Of a stretch of DNA of 40,755 nt, positions 8,446 to 15,837 are shown piece after piece. The notes beneath the pieces were generated by a model. It was not told where the DNA came from, searched no databases, and saw only the letters and a list, made by a program, of their open reading frames with translations. The position numbers and the translations under genes are program-made. Source of the DNA: SAT2750 sp964476375 (GTDB lineage: Bacteria; Planctomycetota; Planctomycetia; Pirellulales; Pirellulaceae); assembly GCA_964476375.1 (NCBI GenBank), contig CAYYZW010000291.1:1-40755 (forward strand). Reading direction: 5' to 3'. How positions within the stretch are numbered: position 1 is the first letter of the stretch; each line of letters opens with the position of its first letter.

Positions 8446-8458
8446 TGAGACTGTCTCA
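8446..8458. promoter_or_regulatory. Palindromic operator candidate upstream of the pseudopilin gene
   Basis: TGAGAC-T-GTCTCA is a perfect 6-1-6 inverted repeat lying 29-41 bases before ATG 8417. The TGAGA(A/C) half-site and short odd spacer resemble boxes bound by Fur-family metal regulators. The octamer TGAGACTG recurs on the minus strand upstream of the Fur-family gene at 31524-31531. Confidence 0.4.
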
Positions 8459-8564
8459 TGCAGCCTGAACCAATGAAATGTTCGGCGGCATATGTGCGCA
8501 CAACCTGCTCCGTCTGGGGGCGGGTTTGCTGCAGGTAAAGAGTTACCGGCCAAAGTTCACTGAC

Positions 8565-9020
8565 TTATGACCAATGCAATAGAAAAGCGGGCGGTCCGCG
8601 TACTCGAATGACAGACTGGCACGAGCGAGTCGCCGCATCTGGACCATACACGGTCTTGCTGACCACGTTTGTTCCAAGTGGCATTATTTGAGTTATGTGA
8701 GCTGTGCTTGCAGCTTGCGACAGAAAGTGACAGGTCCAGCAATCAGAGGAATCATGCCCGTGTCTATTTTCCCCAGGTGTGGATTTACCATCGGTTGGGT
8801 GATGACCTAACGTGTCATGTGTATGTGCATCCTCTGCCTCGTGGTCATGACACCCATGATGATTGTGCTCCTCCTGTCCACAATTGTTTAACTGGACGTG
8901 CGCGGAACACGCTACCTGGCTAACGGAGTGATGCCACTGATGCGCAACTTGCCACCCAAGCACCTGCAAGGCGTACAAAGCCAGTATGGCTACATTTTTG
9001 GAGCGTCGAAAAAGTGACAT
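8565..9020 (-). CDS. His-rich secreted protein, DUF2946-like
   Basis: The 151-residue product has a basic N-terminus and one hydrophobic segment (about residues 10-23) ending in a plausible signal-peptidase site near VAHQ. The middle is extremely rich in His, Asp and Glu, with 18 His and 6 Cys in all, including HNHHGCHDH and HTHD clusters. A DCWTCHF motif and a C-terminal RGPPA resemble the CPxC...RxPPA pattern I recall for DUF2946-type periplasmic metal-related proteins; CxxCH could instead bind haem. ATG 9020 is preferred over an in-frame GTG at 9029. It is transcribed ahead of the pseudopilin gene. A metal-binding role is likely from composition, but the metal is unknown. Confidence 0.65.
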   Translation of the reverse strand: MSLFRRSKNVAILALYALQVLGWQVAHQWHHSVSQVACSAHVQLNNCGQEEHNHHGCHDHEAEDAHTHDTLGHHPTDGKSTPGENRHGHDSSDCWTCHFLSQAASTAHITQIMPLGTNVVSKTVYGPDAATRSCQSVIRVRGPPAFLLHWS

Positions 9021-9373
9021 TGGAATCACTGCGTTATCTGCAAAAATGGCTAGGGGAAAATATTAAACCGCTCATACTCAGTCTTATTGTAAAACGCAAT
9101 GAGTCAACCCATGGTTCACTTTTTTCTGTATCGGTTACGAGATCGTCCAAATTTGTCGAGCGAAAGTCCACGATAAATCGAATAACCCTGTTAAATTTTG
9201 CGTTTCCGGAACCTTTCGAATTTGTAGCTTGCCACCGCCTGATAGCTTCTCCTTCACCTCAGGAATAAAGCGGGAGAAACCATCCCGACCGGGGGCTTCT
9301 GCCCTGTAGACGAAACCAGTTTCATGAACCAACCGTCCCATCTCTTTGGTGGGCCTGGCCATGGTCGAGTGGC
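9021..9373. other. Upstream region of the His-rich gene; no supported gene
   Basis: Roughly 350 bases of lower GC content between the SGNH gene stop and the His-rich gene start. It holds the operator candidate at 9072-9086. A 75-codon minus frame (9135-9362) starts 11 bases after the SGNH stop but has no ribosome site and no recognisable domain, so it is not called. No terminator hairpin for the SGNH operon is evident. Confidence 0.5.
9072..9086. promoter_or_regulatory. Fur-like 7-1-7 box candidate upstream of the His-rich gene
   Basis: TCATACT-C-AGTCTTA pairs at 5 of 7 positions across a single central base and reads TAAGACT-G-AGTATGA on the coding strand of the His-rich gene, 52-66 bases before its ATG. 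Its left half matches the TGAGACTG octamer seen at the pseudopilin and Fur-family genes with one mismatch. The site is imperfect, so confidence is low. Confidence 0.3.
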
Positions 9374-10651
9374 TTAAGGGGTCGTGGCCTGCTGGGCTTC
9401 TCCTGCCCGCTCCTGTTCCCAGTCTCTGATCGCGTCGACCATGTACCGGGCGAAACGATCCGAACCTGCCTGGCCCCAGTGGCCGTCAATCGGTAGCCAG
9501 CAGTCACGGATGCCAGCCGCATCCAGTCCCATGAAGGCCTCCGACCCATCCACCACCGTGGCGCCGATCCGCGTGGCAAACTGCCGTGTCTGTTCGGGAA
9601 TCCTGGGTACTTCAGTGTTCTTTAACTGCTGGATCAACTCATGACGCAGCGGCAGCTGGACGACCAGGCACGGCAGCTCATGTCGACGGAGAAATCCGCC
9701 TATTTCATCCATGGACGGCAGACAGGCCGGGTTGATGGGTGGAAAGACAGGAATCGGGCTTAATTCGACACCACACAGGCGTGCCACGCCCGAGACACAG
9801 CGTGATGTCAGGAAAAGCTTTAATTCACGATCCACGGAAAGGCGTTTTTTTCCGGCAAGGAGCTTTTCAAACTGGTCATGCGGAAGCAGCCTCCAGTTGA
9901 TTGGTAACAGGAAGGAGGATGCCTGTTCCAGGTTGGCCGGGATATCAAGTTTGTTGCGAGATGGCATCCGCCCATAACTGCCCCACTTTCTCCCCTGCTC
10001 ATCCGTCTGTACCTGGCTGTCATCCCAGAAGGTGAATCCTCGGTGAAGGTCGTCACAGCAGATGGCGAAGATGACACCATCCAGCTCATACCCTTCGGCT
10101 TCCACATGTTCCACCAGGACACTTCGCCAGTTATCCAGGCCCCCGCCAAAAACGGAGAAATTGTAGAGTTCCAGCGAGACCTCCTCACCGCTGGCCAGGT
10201 CCTCGGCCATGTCCGGCCAGTTCTGCTTGAGGAACTGGGCCGATGTCATCGAGTCCCCAAAAACAGCATATCGACGGGTGCCCGCTTTTCCGCGTTCCAG
10301 CTGAAAATCATCCCGGTCAGGAAAACCCCGGTTGTTCCCCTTCACGATTCCCTGCGTCTCGATCAGGCCGTTGGAAGCGACGATGGCAGTCCGGCTTGGG
10401 TGTTGTGCCAGCAGGCAGCCGCGAACCGGGTCATAGCGTCTGCTGGCCCCCTGCTCCACCTGTTCAAGGACCACGGTCGATTTAGGAACCGGCGAGAGAG
10501 TCCCTTGCATGTAAAGCAGGGTCAGCACCAGTTCAGCCAGCGAGTAGCCAAGCAGCAGCGTGATTCCGGCGAAGAGGATTTTCTTTTTTCGCGTGAGGGA
10601 TCGACGGCCTTTCCTTGTGCCGGAGGACGGAGCGTCTCGATCGTCACTCAT
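9374..10651 (-). CDS. Membrane-anchored SGNH hydrolase-like protein (AlgX/AlgJ-like active site)
   Basis: The 425-residue protein has a basic N-terminus and one membrane helix (about 24-47), then an SGNH-type domain. The nucleophile block is FGDSMT with Ser134, and near the C-terminus Asp389-Gly-His391-Trp provides the Asp/His pair. The D-x-H-W spacing is closer to AlgX/AlgJ-type O-acetyltransfer domains than to classical GDSL lipases (D-x-x-H), so it may move or remove acyl groups on an exopolysaccharide. The ATG shares one base with the accA stop (TGATG at 10649-10653), so the two are translationally coupled. It is the last gene of the kinase-accA-SGNH operon. Confidence 0.75.
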   Translation of the reverse strand: MSDDRDAPSSGTRKGRRSLTRKKKILFAGITLLLGYSLAELVLTLLYMQGTLSPVPKSTVVLEQVEQGASRRYDPVRGCLLAQHPSRTAIVASNGLIETQGIVKGNNRGFPDRDDFQLERGKAGTRRYAVFGDSMTSAQFLKQNWPDMAEDLASGEEVSLELYNFSVFGGGLDNWRSVLVEHVEAEGYELDGVIFAICCDDLHRGFTFWDDSQVQTDEQGRKWGSYGRMPSRNKLDIPANLEQASSFLLPINWRLLPHDQFEKLLAGKKRLSVDRELKLFLTSRCVSGVARLCGVELSPIPVFPPINPACLPSMDEIGGFLRRHELPCLVVQLPLRHELIQQLKNTEVPRIPEQTRQFATRIGATVVDGSEAFMGLDAAGIRDCWLPIDGHWGQAGSDRFARYMVDAIRDWEQERAGEAQQATTP

Positions 10652-11664
10652 CAGTCGACTCCTGTACTCCCGGGCGCCTCCTCGGCACCAGGGTTCCCTT
10701 CGGAGGGTTCCAGGAAAACGCCCATCTTCCGGAATTTCTCATAACGCTGCTGGAGAAGTTCGTCGACGGGAATCTTGACAAGGGACCGCAGCGTTTTGAC
10801 CAGGTACTGCTTGATCTGGACTGCCATCTGTTGATGGTCCCGGTGGGCTCCTCCCAGGGGCTCGGGAATGACCTCGTCCACGACCCCCAGCCGATCAAGG
10901 TGATCGGAGGTGAAGCGGAGAGACTCGGCTGCCTGCTGGGCATACTCCCCGCTCTTCCAGAGAATCCCGGAACAACCTTCCGGGCTGATCACCGAGTAGT
11001 AGGCATGCTGCAGGATAGCCACCCGGTCGCCGACACCAATTCCCAGTGCCCCACCACTCCCCCCTTCCCCGATCACGAGGCAGATAATAGGTGTCTGCAT
11101 GCGGGACATTTCGTACATGTTCTGGGCGATCACCCAGGCCTGCCCGCGCTCCTCCGCACCGATTCCCGGATAGGCGCCGGGGGTATCAATGATGGTGATC
11201 ACCGGCAGCTGGTACTTGGCAGCAAGCTGAATCTTGGCAAGTGCCTTGCGATACCCTTCTGGATGGGCGCAGCCAAAAAAGCACTCGGTCCGTTCCTTGT
11301 AGGTCCGGCCCTTCTGGTGGCCCACGACCATCACCTTGAACTGGTCAAGCTTGCCGAATCCCGTGATCAATGCCCGGTCGTCACCAAAGTGGCGGTCGCC
11401 ATGCAGTTCCACAAACTCGTCAAAGACCATCGAGAGGTAATCGGACGTATAGGGCCTGTCCTTGTGCCGGGCAACCTGGACCGTCTGCCAGGGAGAGAGA
11501 TTCTCGTAGATCTCGCGGGTCGTATCGGCAATCTGTTTCTTGAGCTGGCGCACCTCCTGCTTGTAAGCGTCACCGGAACGCCCGCTCTCACGGAGTTCAG
11601 CAAGCTGGTGCTCGAGCTCCAGGATGGGCTGCTCAAATTGAAGACCTGGGGTAGTACTTTCCAT
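10651..11664 (-). CDS. accA: Acetyl-CoA carboxylase carboxyltransferase subunit alpha
   Basis: AccA forms, with AccD, the carboxyltransferase that moves CO2 from biotin to acetyl-CoA to make malonyl-CoA for fatty acid synthesis. The crotonase-like core is clear: VELHGDRHFGDD, DTPGAYPGIGAEERGQ, GEGGSGGALG and the SPEGCSGILWK block. ATG 11664 (337 residues, with a GTGAG-like ribosome site upstream) is preferred over an in-frame GTG at 11673. It begins 12 bases after the protein kinase stop and ends overlapping the SGNH gene, so it sits in the middle of a tight operon. No accD is seen in the window. Confidence 0.96.
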   Translation of the reverse strand: MESTTPGLQFEQPILELEHQLAELRESGRSGDAYKQEVRQLKKQIADTTREIYENLSPWQTVQVARHKDRPYTSDYLSMVFDEFVELHGDRHFGDDRALITGFGKLDQFKVMVVGHQKGRTYKERTECFFGCAHPEGYRKALAKIQLAAKYQLPVITIIDTPGAYPGIGAEERGQAWVIAQNMYEMSRMQTPIICLVIGEGGSGGALGIGVGDRVAILQHAYYSVISPEGCSGILWKSGEYAQQAAESLRFTSDHLDRLGVVDEVIPEPLGGAHRDHQQMAVQIKQYLVKTLRSLVKIPVDELLQQRYEKFRKMGVFLEPSEGNPGAEEAPGSTGVD

Positions 11665-11676
11665 CACGCTCACATA

Positions 11677-12564
11677 CTAGAAATCAGGTTCCTCGTCCTC
11701 TTCTGTTTCCGAGGGTGCTTTGGGGAGGGTATTGTAAACTCGCGTTTGCTTGAACATGGCAGCAACGCTTGCCATCGAGTCCGGGCGGTTCGTCGATTTC
11801 TTGGCCATCATTTGCTGTAGCAGCTTGCTGAATTCCTCCGTCACGTTCTTGTTGATCGTGTGGATGACCGGAATGCGGGCTCGCAGGTGTTTCTGAAGGA
11901 GTTCCCCTGGCGTGGAGCCGGTATAGGGAGGCTTGGTGGTCAAGAGTTCATAGATCGTACACCCCAGGCCATAGATGTCCGACTGGACGTCAAGCTGCTT
12001 GCCACGGATCTGTTCCGGGGACATGTAACTACGAGTACCCTGGATCTTTTTGAACATCCCGCCAAATATCTTTCCCAGGCCCTTTGGACGGGCGCGGCTG
12101 ATCGAAAAGTCGATCAGCTTGATATCCAGGTCTTCATCGACCAGGAAGTTATCAGGCTTGACATCACAGTGGATCCAGCCTGCCTCGTGCATGTAGGAAA
12201 GTCCCTCGACCATGGGGCCCAGCAACTGCGGCAGGAAGTGCGCAATCCATTTTGACTGGTTGCGCAGCATCAGTTTGAAATTCTTGCCGTGGCTTAATTC
12301 CAGTACCAGGTAAGGAACCTTCTTGCCCGTTTCCACCTCGTAGATGTGGATCACATGCTCGTGGTCAAAGTCCTTGGCAACCTCGAATTCATGTTTTAAA
12401 TCCGCGATCGCGGTGCGGTCGGATCGCATTGTCCGGATCAGGGACTTGAGGGCATATTTTTCCTGCGTGATATCGTTAATCGCCTCCCACACCTGGGAGG
12501 TGGAACCGGCCCGAATAAGCCGAACCAGGCGGTAGGATCCAAGGTAATCGCGGCCATGTCCCAC
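11677..12564 (-). CDS. Soluble Hanks-type serine/threonine protein kinase
   Basis: The 295-residue protein is nearly all kinase domain. Catalytic residues are present: Lys40 (YALK), Glu59, the HCDVKPDN loop with Asp134 and Asn139, Asp152, and an SPE motif at 182-184 in place of APE. Departures are a degenerate Gly loop (RAGSTSQV, keeping one glycine), Cys in place of Arg in HRD (a non-RD kinase) and DFS in place of DFG. There is no membrane helix or sensor domain, unlike many PknB-type kinases; the C-terminal tail is acidic. It is the first gene of an operon with accA, suggesting but not proving a link to fatty-acid supply or envelope acylation. Confidence 0.9.
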   Translation of the reverse strand: MGHGRDYLGSYRLVRLIRAGSTSQVWEAINDITQEKYALKSLIRTMRSDRTAIADLKHEFEVAKDFDHEHVIHIYEVETGKKVPYLVLELSHGKNFKLMLRNQSKWIAHFLPQLLGPMVEGLSYMHEAGWIHCDVKPDNFLVDEDLDIKLIDFSISRARPKGLGKIFGGMFKKIQGTRSYMSPEQIRGKQLDVQSDIYGLGCTIYELLTTKPPYTGSTPGELLQKHLRARIPVIHTINKNVTEEFSKLLQQMMAKKSTNRPDSMASVAAMFKQTRVYNTLPKAPSETEEDEEPDF

Positions 12565-12673
12565 GGTTAAAACACCCTACAAGAGACCAGGGTTCGAGCG
12601 AAAGCAGCACGGCTCAATGCGTTCCGTAGTCTAGACAAAATGAGAATCCCACAAAAGGCCGTTGTCTATCGTC

Positions 12674-13846
12674 CTAGTCTGCTTGACCTGCCTGTGTGAG
12701 CAATTGCTGGTAAACGTCCCGAATCTGGCGGGTCATGTACTGGTGGCGAAATGGCTCGGTGAACCTTTCTCGCCCCTCCCCTCCTAGTGTCTCTCGCAGG
12801 GAGGGATCTGTCGACAGGGTGCCGAGTGCGGAGGCAAGGGCCTCGGTATCCCGTGGTGGGACCAGGAACCCGGTCTCGTTCGAGATCACCACTTCGCGGG
12901 CACCGTCCACGTCATAGCTGACCACAGGCTTGCCGGCAATCAGTGCCTGGGGAAGTGCCCGGGCCAGGCCCTCGCGAAGGCTGGTGTGGACAAGCACGTC
13001 CATGGCCCCGATCAGGGAGGGGATCTCGGACGGTGGTACAAGCCCGGTGAAGGTGAAATGATCTGCCAGGTCAGCCTGCCGTATTTGTTTTTCCAGGGCC
13101 GCTCGCAGGATTCCATCACCAACCAGCAGGAACCTGGCACGGGGTTGTTGCTGAACCACAGCGGTTGCTGACCGGATCAGTTCCTCGTGTCCCTTGAGAT
13201 GAAAGAGCCGGGCAATCTTGCCGATCACAACATCGTCGGGTCCATAGCCAAGTCTTCCGCGAACCTGGTCCCGCTGGTCCCCTGCCCTGGCAAAACGGTC
13301 GACATCCATCCCGCTCTTGATCGTGCAGAACTTGTCTCGTGGTGCGACCCCGGCCTCCACCAGTTGGTTGGTCATCGCGTCGGCTACGCTGATCAGCTTG
13401 TGGCAGCGTTCCGCGGCATACTTTTCGCAACGGCGGAAAAAGAATCGTGCCGGGGCTGACTGGTACGGATGAAAAGGAGCTCCGTGGACAGTGTGAACAA
13501 TGGCCGGAATTCCCAGCTTCCAGGCCGCCAGCCTGCCAAGCATCCCTCCCTTGGCACTGTGGGTGTGGACCACGTCGGGCTTGAAAGTGCGAAGCAGTTT
13601 CTGGATGGCCCGATAACTAAGCCAGTCTCTCCAGGGATGAATAGCCCGGCGAAGGGAGGAGATGGTTTCCAGCTGGATGTCATCTGCGCTGTTCTCTCCC
13701 AGGAGGGCACCTTCCGGACCACTGGAGGGGCCCGTCATGAGCATCACCGTATCTCCATGTTCCCGTACGAGGTCCTGGCAGGAGAAGAGCGTGTTTTCCT
13801 GGGCCCCGCCAATGATCATTCGAGTGATGATATGTGCAACTCGCAT
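12674..13846 (-). CDS. Glycosyltransferase family 4 protein
   Basis: The 390-residue protein has the GT-B plan: an N-terminal acceptor domain starting MRVAHIITRMIIGGAQ, HTHSAKGG and HTVHG blocks, and a C-terminal nucleotide-sugar domain with GKIARLFHLKGHE, LLVGDG and the REGLARALPQAL segment. The usual E-x7-E motif has Gln at the second position. It probably adds a sugar to a cell-surface polysaccharide or lipid, as is common for GT4 enzymes with the GGAQ start; donor and acceptor are unknown. The ATG lies 20 bases after the truA stop, so it is the last gene of an asd-truA-GT4 set on the minus strand. Confidence 0.9.
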   Translation of the reverse strand: MRVAHIITRMIIGGAQENTLFSCQDLVREHGDTVMLMTGPSSGPEGALLGENSADDIQLETISSLRRAIHPWRDWLSYRAIQKLLRTFKPDVVHTHSAKGGMLGRLAAWKLGIPAIVHTVHGAPFHPYQSAPARFFFRRCEKYAAERCHKLISVADAMTNQLVEAGVAPRDKFCTIKSGMDVDRFARAGDQRDQVRGRLGYGPDDVVIGKIARLFHLKGHEELIRSATAVVQQQPRARFLLVGDGILRAALEKQIRQADLADHFTFTGLVPPSEIPSLIGAMDVLVHTSLREGLARALPQALIAGKPVVSYDVDGAREVVISNETGFLVPPRDTEALASALGTLSTDPSLRETLGGEGRERFTEPFRHQYMTRQIRDVYQQLLTQAGQAD

Positions 13847-13866
13847 GGGAGACGCTCGTCGGGAAG

Positions 13867-14646
13867 TTAGGGTGCTGGTGGATCTGCCGGCAGGTCACGC
13901 AGATAGCCCACTTCCATCAGTGTAAGGCCATGCGCCGGTGCCGTGGGGCCGGCCTGCTGGCGATCCTTGCTCCGGAGTGCCTCGCGAAGCCAGTCAAGTG
14001 TGCAGGCTGACCGCCCTACCTCGACCAGGGAACCGACGATATTGCGGACCATGTTATATAGGAAACCATCGGCAGATACGTGGATCACGATGCTCTCAAA
14101 GTTGCCACTGTTGAGGCGTCTGACCGAGAGTTCCGTGATGGTGCGAACCGTGTCATTTCGAGGGGAACCGCTGGTCTGGAAGGCAGCAAAGTCATGGGTT
14201 CCTGCCAGTAATTCCGCTCCCTGCTGCATGATCTCGATAGCCAGGGGCTGGTGAAGTTGCCAGCAATAATGTCGAGCCTGGACATCATGGTGTGCTGCAT
14301 CCTGGATCAGGTAACGATATTGTTTCCAGCCGGCATCGCGTATGGCATGAAAATCTTTCACCGCTTCTTCTGCCTTGAGTATGTAAATGTCGTGAGGCGT
14401 GTTGGCGTGGAGTGCCCTTCCAAGATCGTGTGCCGGCAGGGTGGTATCGATCGCGCAGCTCACGACCTGTGCCGCCGCGTGGACCCCGGAGTCGGTCCGG
14501 CCACTCGCCGTCACTCGTATCTGCTCTCCGGTGACCTCTGCCAGGCCTTCTTCGATTGCCTGCTGCACTGTCGGCTGGCCGTCTTGAAGTTGCCAACCAC
14601 AATAGGCCCTGCCGTCGTAGGCAAGAGTGATTTTGAACCATCGCAT
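13867..14646 (-). CDS. truA: tRNA pseudouridine(38-40) synthase
   Basis: The 259-residue product is a normal-length TruA, which isomerises uridines 38-40 in the anticodon arm of tRNA. The N-terminal KITLAYDGRAYCGWQ block and the catalytic GRTDSGVHA motif with Asp52 are present, as is the FLYNMVRNIVGSLVEVG block. It lies 35 bases downstream of asd and 20 bases upstream of the GT4 gene on the same strand. Confidence 0.95.
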   Translation of the reverse strand: MRWFKITLAYDGRAYCGWQLQDGQPTVQQAIEEGLAEVTGEQIRVTASGRTDSGVHAAAQVVSCAIDTTLPAHDLGRALHANTPHDIYILKAEEAVKDFHAIRDAGWKQYRYLIQDAAHHDVQARHYCWQLHQPLAIEIMQQGAELLAGTHDFAAFQTSGSPRNDTVRTITELSVRRLNSGNFESIVIHVSADGFLYNMVRNIVGSLVEVGRSACTLDWLREALRSKDRQQAGPTAPAHGLTLMEVGYLRDLPADPPAP

Positions 14647-14681
14647 GGATTCACGATGCCATGTTCGAGGAAGAACTGGAA

Positions 14682-15698
14682 TCAGTGTGACGTCCTGGCC
14701 GTGGTCGCCAGTAATTCAGCAATCTGGACAGCATTGGTTGCTGCCCCTTTTCGCAGATTGTCGCTCACGCACCAGAACGCCAGTCCGTTGGCACATGAAA
14801 GATCCTCGCGGATGCGACCGATAAAAACATCGTCTTTTCCACTGCAGTCCAGCGGCATCGGGTAGGAGCCGGCTGCCAGGTCGTCGACCACGGTAATCCC
14901 CTCGGTCTGCTGGAACAGTTTCACGGCCTCGGCAGCAGAAATCTTGGCTTCGGTCTCGACAAGAATGCTTTCGCTGTGGCAGTTGCTGACCGGGACTCGA
15001 ATACAGGTCGGGCAGACGACGATCGTGTCGTCTTCAAAGATCTTTTGCGTCTCCCAGACCATTTTCATTTCTTCCGACGTGTAACCCTGGTGTCGGGGTG
15101 ACCCGATCTGGGGGATCAGGTTAAAGGCGATCGGGGCAGAAAAAGCATTGTACTGGTAGTCTTCTCCTGCCAGGACTGCACGTGTCCCCTGCTCCAGGTC
15201 CCGTTCACCCGCGGTGCCTGCACCGCTGGTGGCCTGGTAAGTACTGACCACCACGCGGCGGATACGGCCCGCATCATGCAGGGGTTTCATCGCGAGCACC
15301 ATCTGGGTGGTAGAACAGTTTGGGCTGGCAAGAACTCCCCGGTGGGTGGAGATGACATGAGGATTGACCTCCGGCACCACCAGTGGAACCTCCGGATCCA
15401 TCCGCCACTGGCCACTCTCGTCGATCACGATCACCCCCTGTTGCCGGGCCCAGGGAACCAGCTCTGCGGCGACCTCGTCCGGTGTGCTGGCAATCACCAG
15501 GTCCAGGCCCTGGAGTGCCTCGAGGGTAAGTTCTTTGACCTCGTGAGATTCCCCACGGAACTCGATTTGTGTGCCTGCCGAACGGGATGAAGCCAGGAAT
15601 GTCAGTGTTTCAGCTGGAAATTCCCGTTCCTCAAGTAGCTGGCGGATAATCGTCCCCACCGCCCCGGTCGCCCCGGCAATGCCAATGTGTTTGTACAC
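14682..15698 (-). CDS. asd: Aspartate-semialdehyde dehydrogenase
   Basis: Asd makes aspartate semialdehyde from aspartyl phosphate with NADPH, feeding lysine, diaminopimelate, threonine and methionine synthesis. The 338-residue protein has the NADP-binding GATGAVG, the catalytic SPNCSTTQ with Cys128, and the RVPVSNCHSES substrate block. The start is a GTG at 15698 with an AAGGA ribosome site about 8 bases upstream. It leads the asd-truA-GT4 set. Confidence 0.95.
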   Translation of the reverse strand: MYKHIGIAGATGAVGTIIRQLLEEREFPAETLTFLASSRSAGTQIEFRGESHEVKELTLEALQGLDLVIASTPDEVAAELVPWARQQGVIVIDESGQWRMDPEVPLVVPEVNPHVISTHRGVLASPNCSTTQMVLAMKPLHDAGRIRRVVVSTYQATSGAGTAGERDLEQGTRAVLAGEDYQYNAFSAPIAFNLIPQIGSPRHQGYTSEEMKMVWETQKIFEDDTIVVCPTCIRVPVSNCHSESILVETEAKISAAEAVKLFQQTEGITVVDDLAAGSYPMPLDCSGKDDVFIGRIREDLSCANGLAFWCVSDNLRKGAATNAVQIAELLATTARTSH

Positions 15699-15729
15699 CG
15701 CTCGTATCCTTCGTGAATTGTGTGGGTGG

Positions 15730-15761
15730 CCCCTCCCCTGGGCTCAAGCTGGTGGGAGGGG
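15730..15761. other. Inverted repeat in the gap upstream of asd
   Basis: CCCCTCCC (15730-15737) pairs with GGGAGGGG (15754-15761), an 8-bp GC-only stem with a 16-base loop. No T-run follows on either strand, so it does not look like a standard intrinsic terminator. It may end the TIGR03000-gene transcript or be part of the asd leader. Confidence 0.3.
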
Positions 15762-15837
15762 AAACGATTCAGTATACGCTTCGCCGCCCAGTTTCTTCAA
15801 TGAGCAGACCGCCGACGGTGCTGGATTGAATCGCAGG

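Noticed and set aside
9135..9362. 75-codon minus-strand open frame after the SGNH gene
   Set aside because: It starts 11 bases after the SGNH stop, but has no ribosome site and no recognisable domain; kept only as a note.
10615..11820. 401-codon plus-strand open frame
   Set aside because: It is antisense to accA and the kinase end; accA is unmistakable, so this is a shadow.
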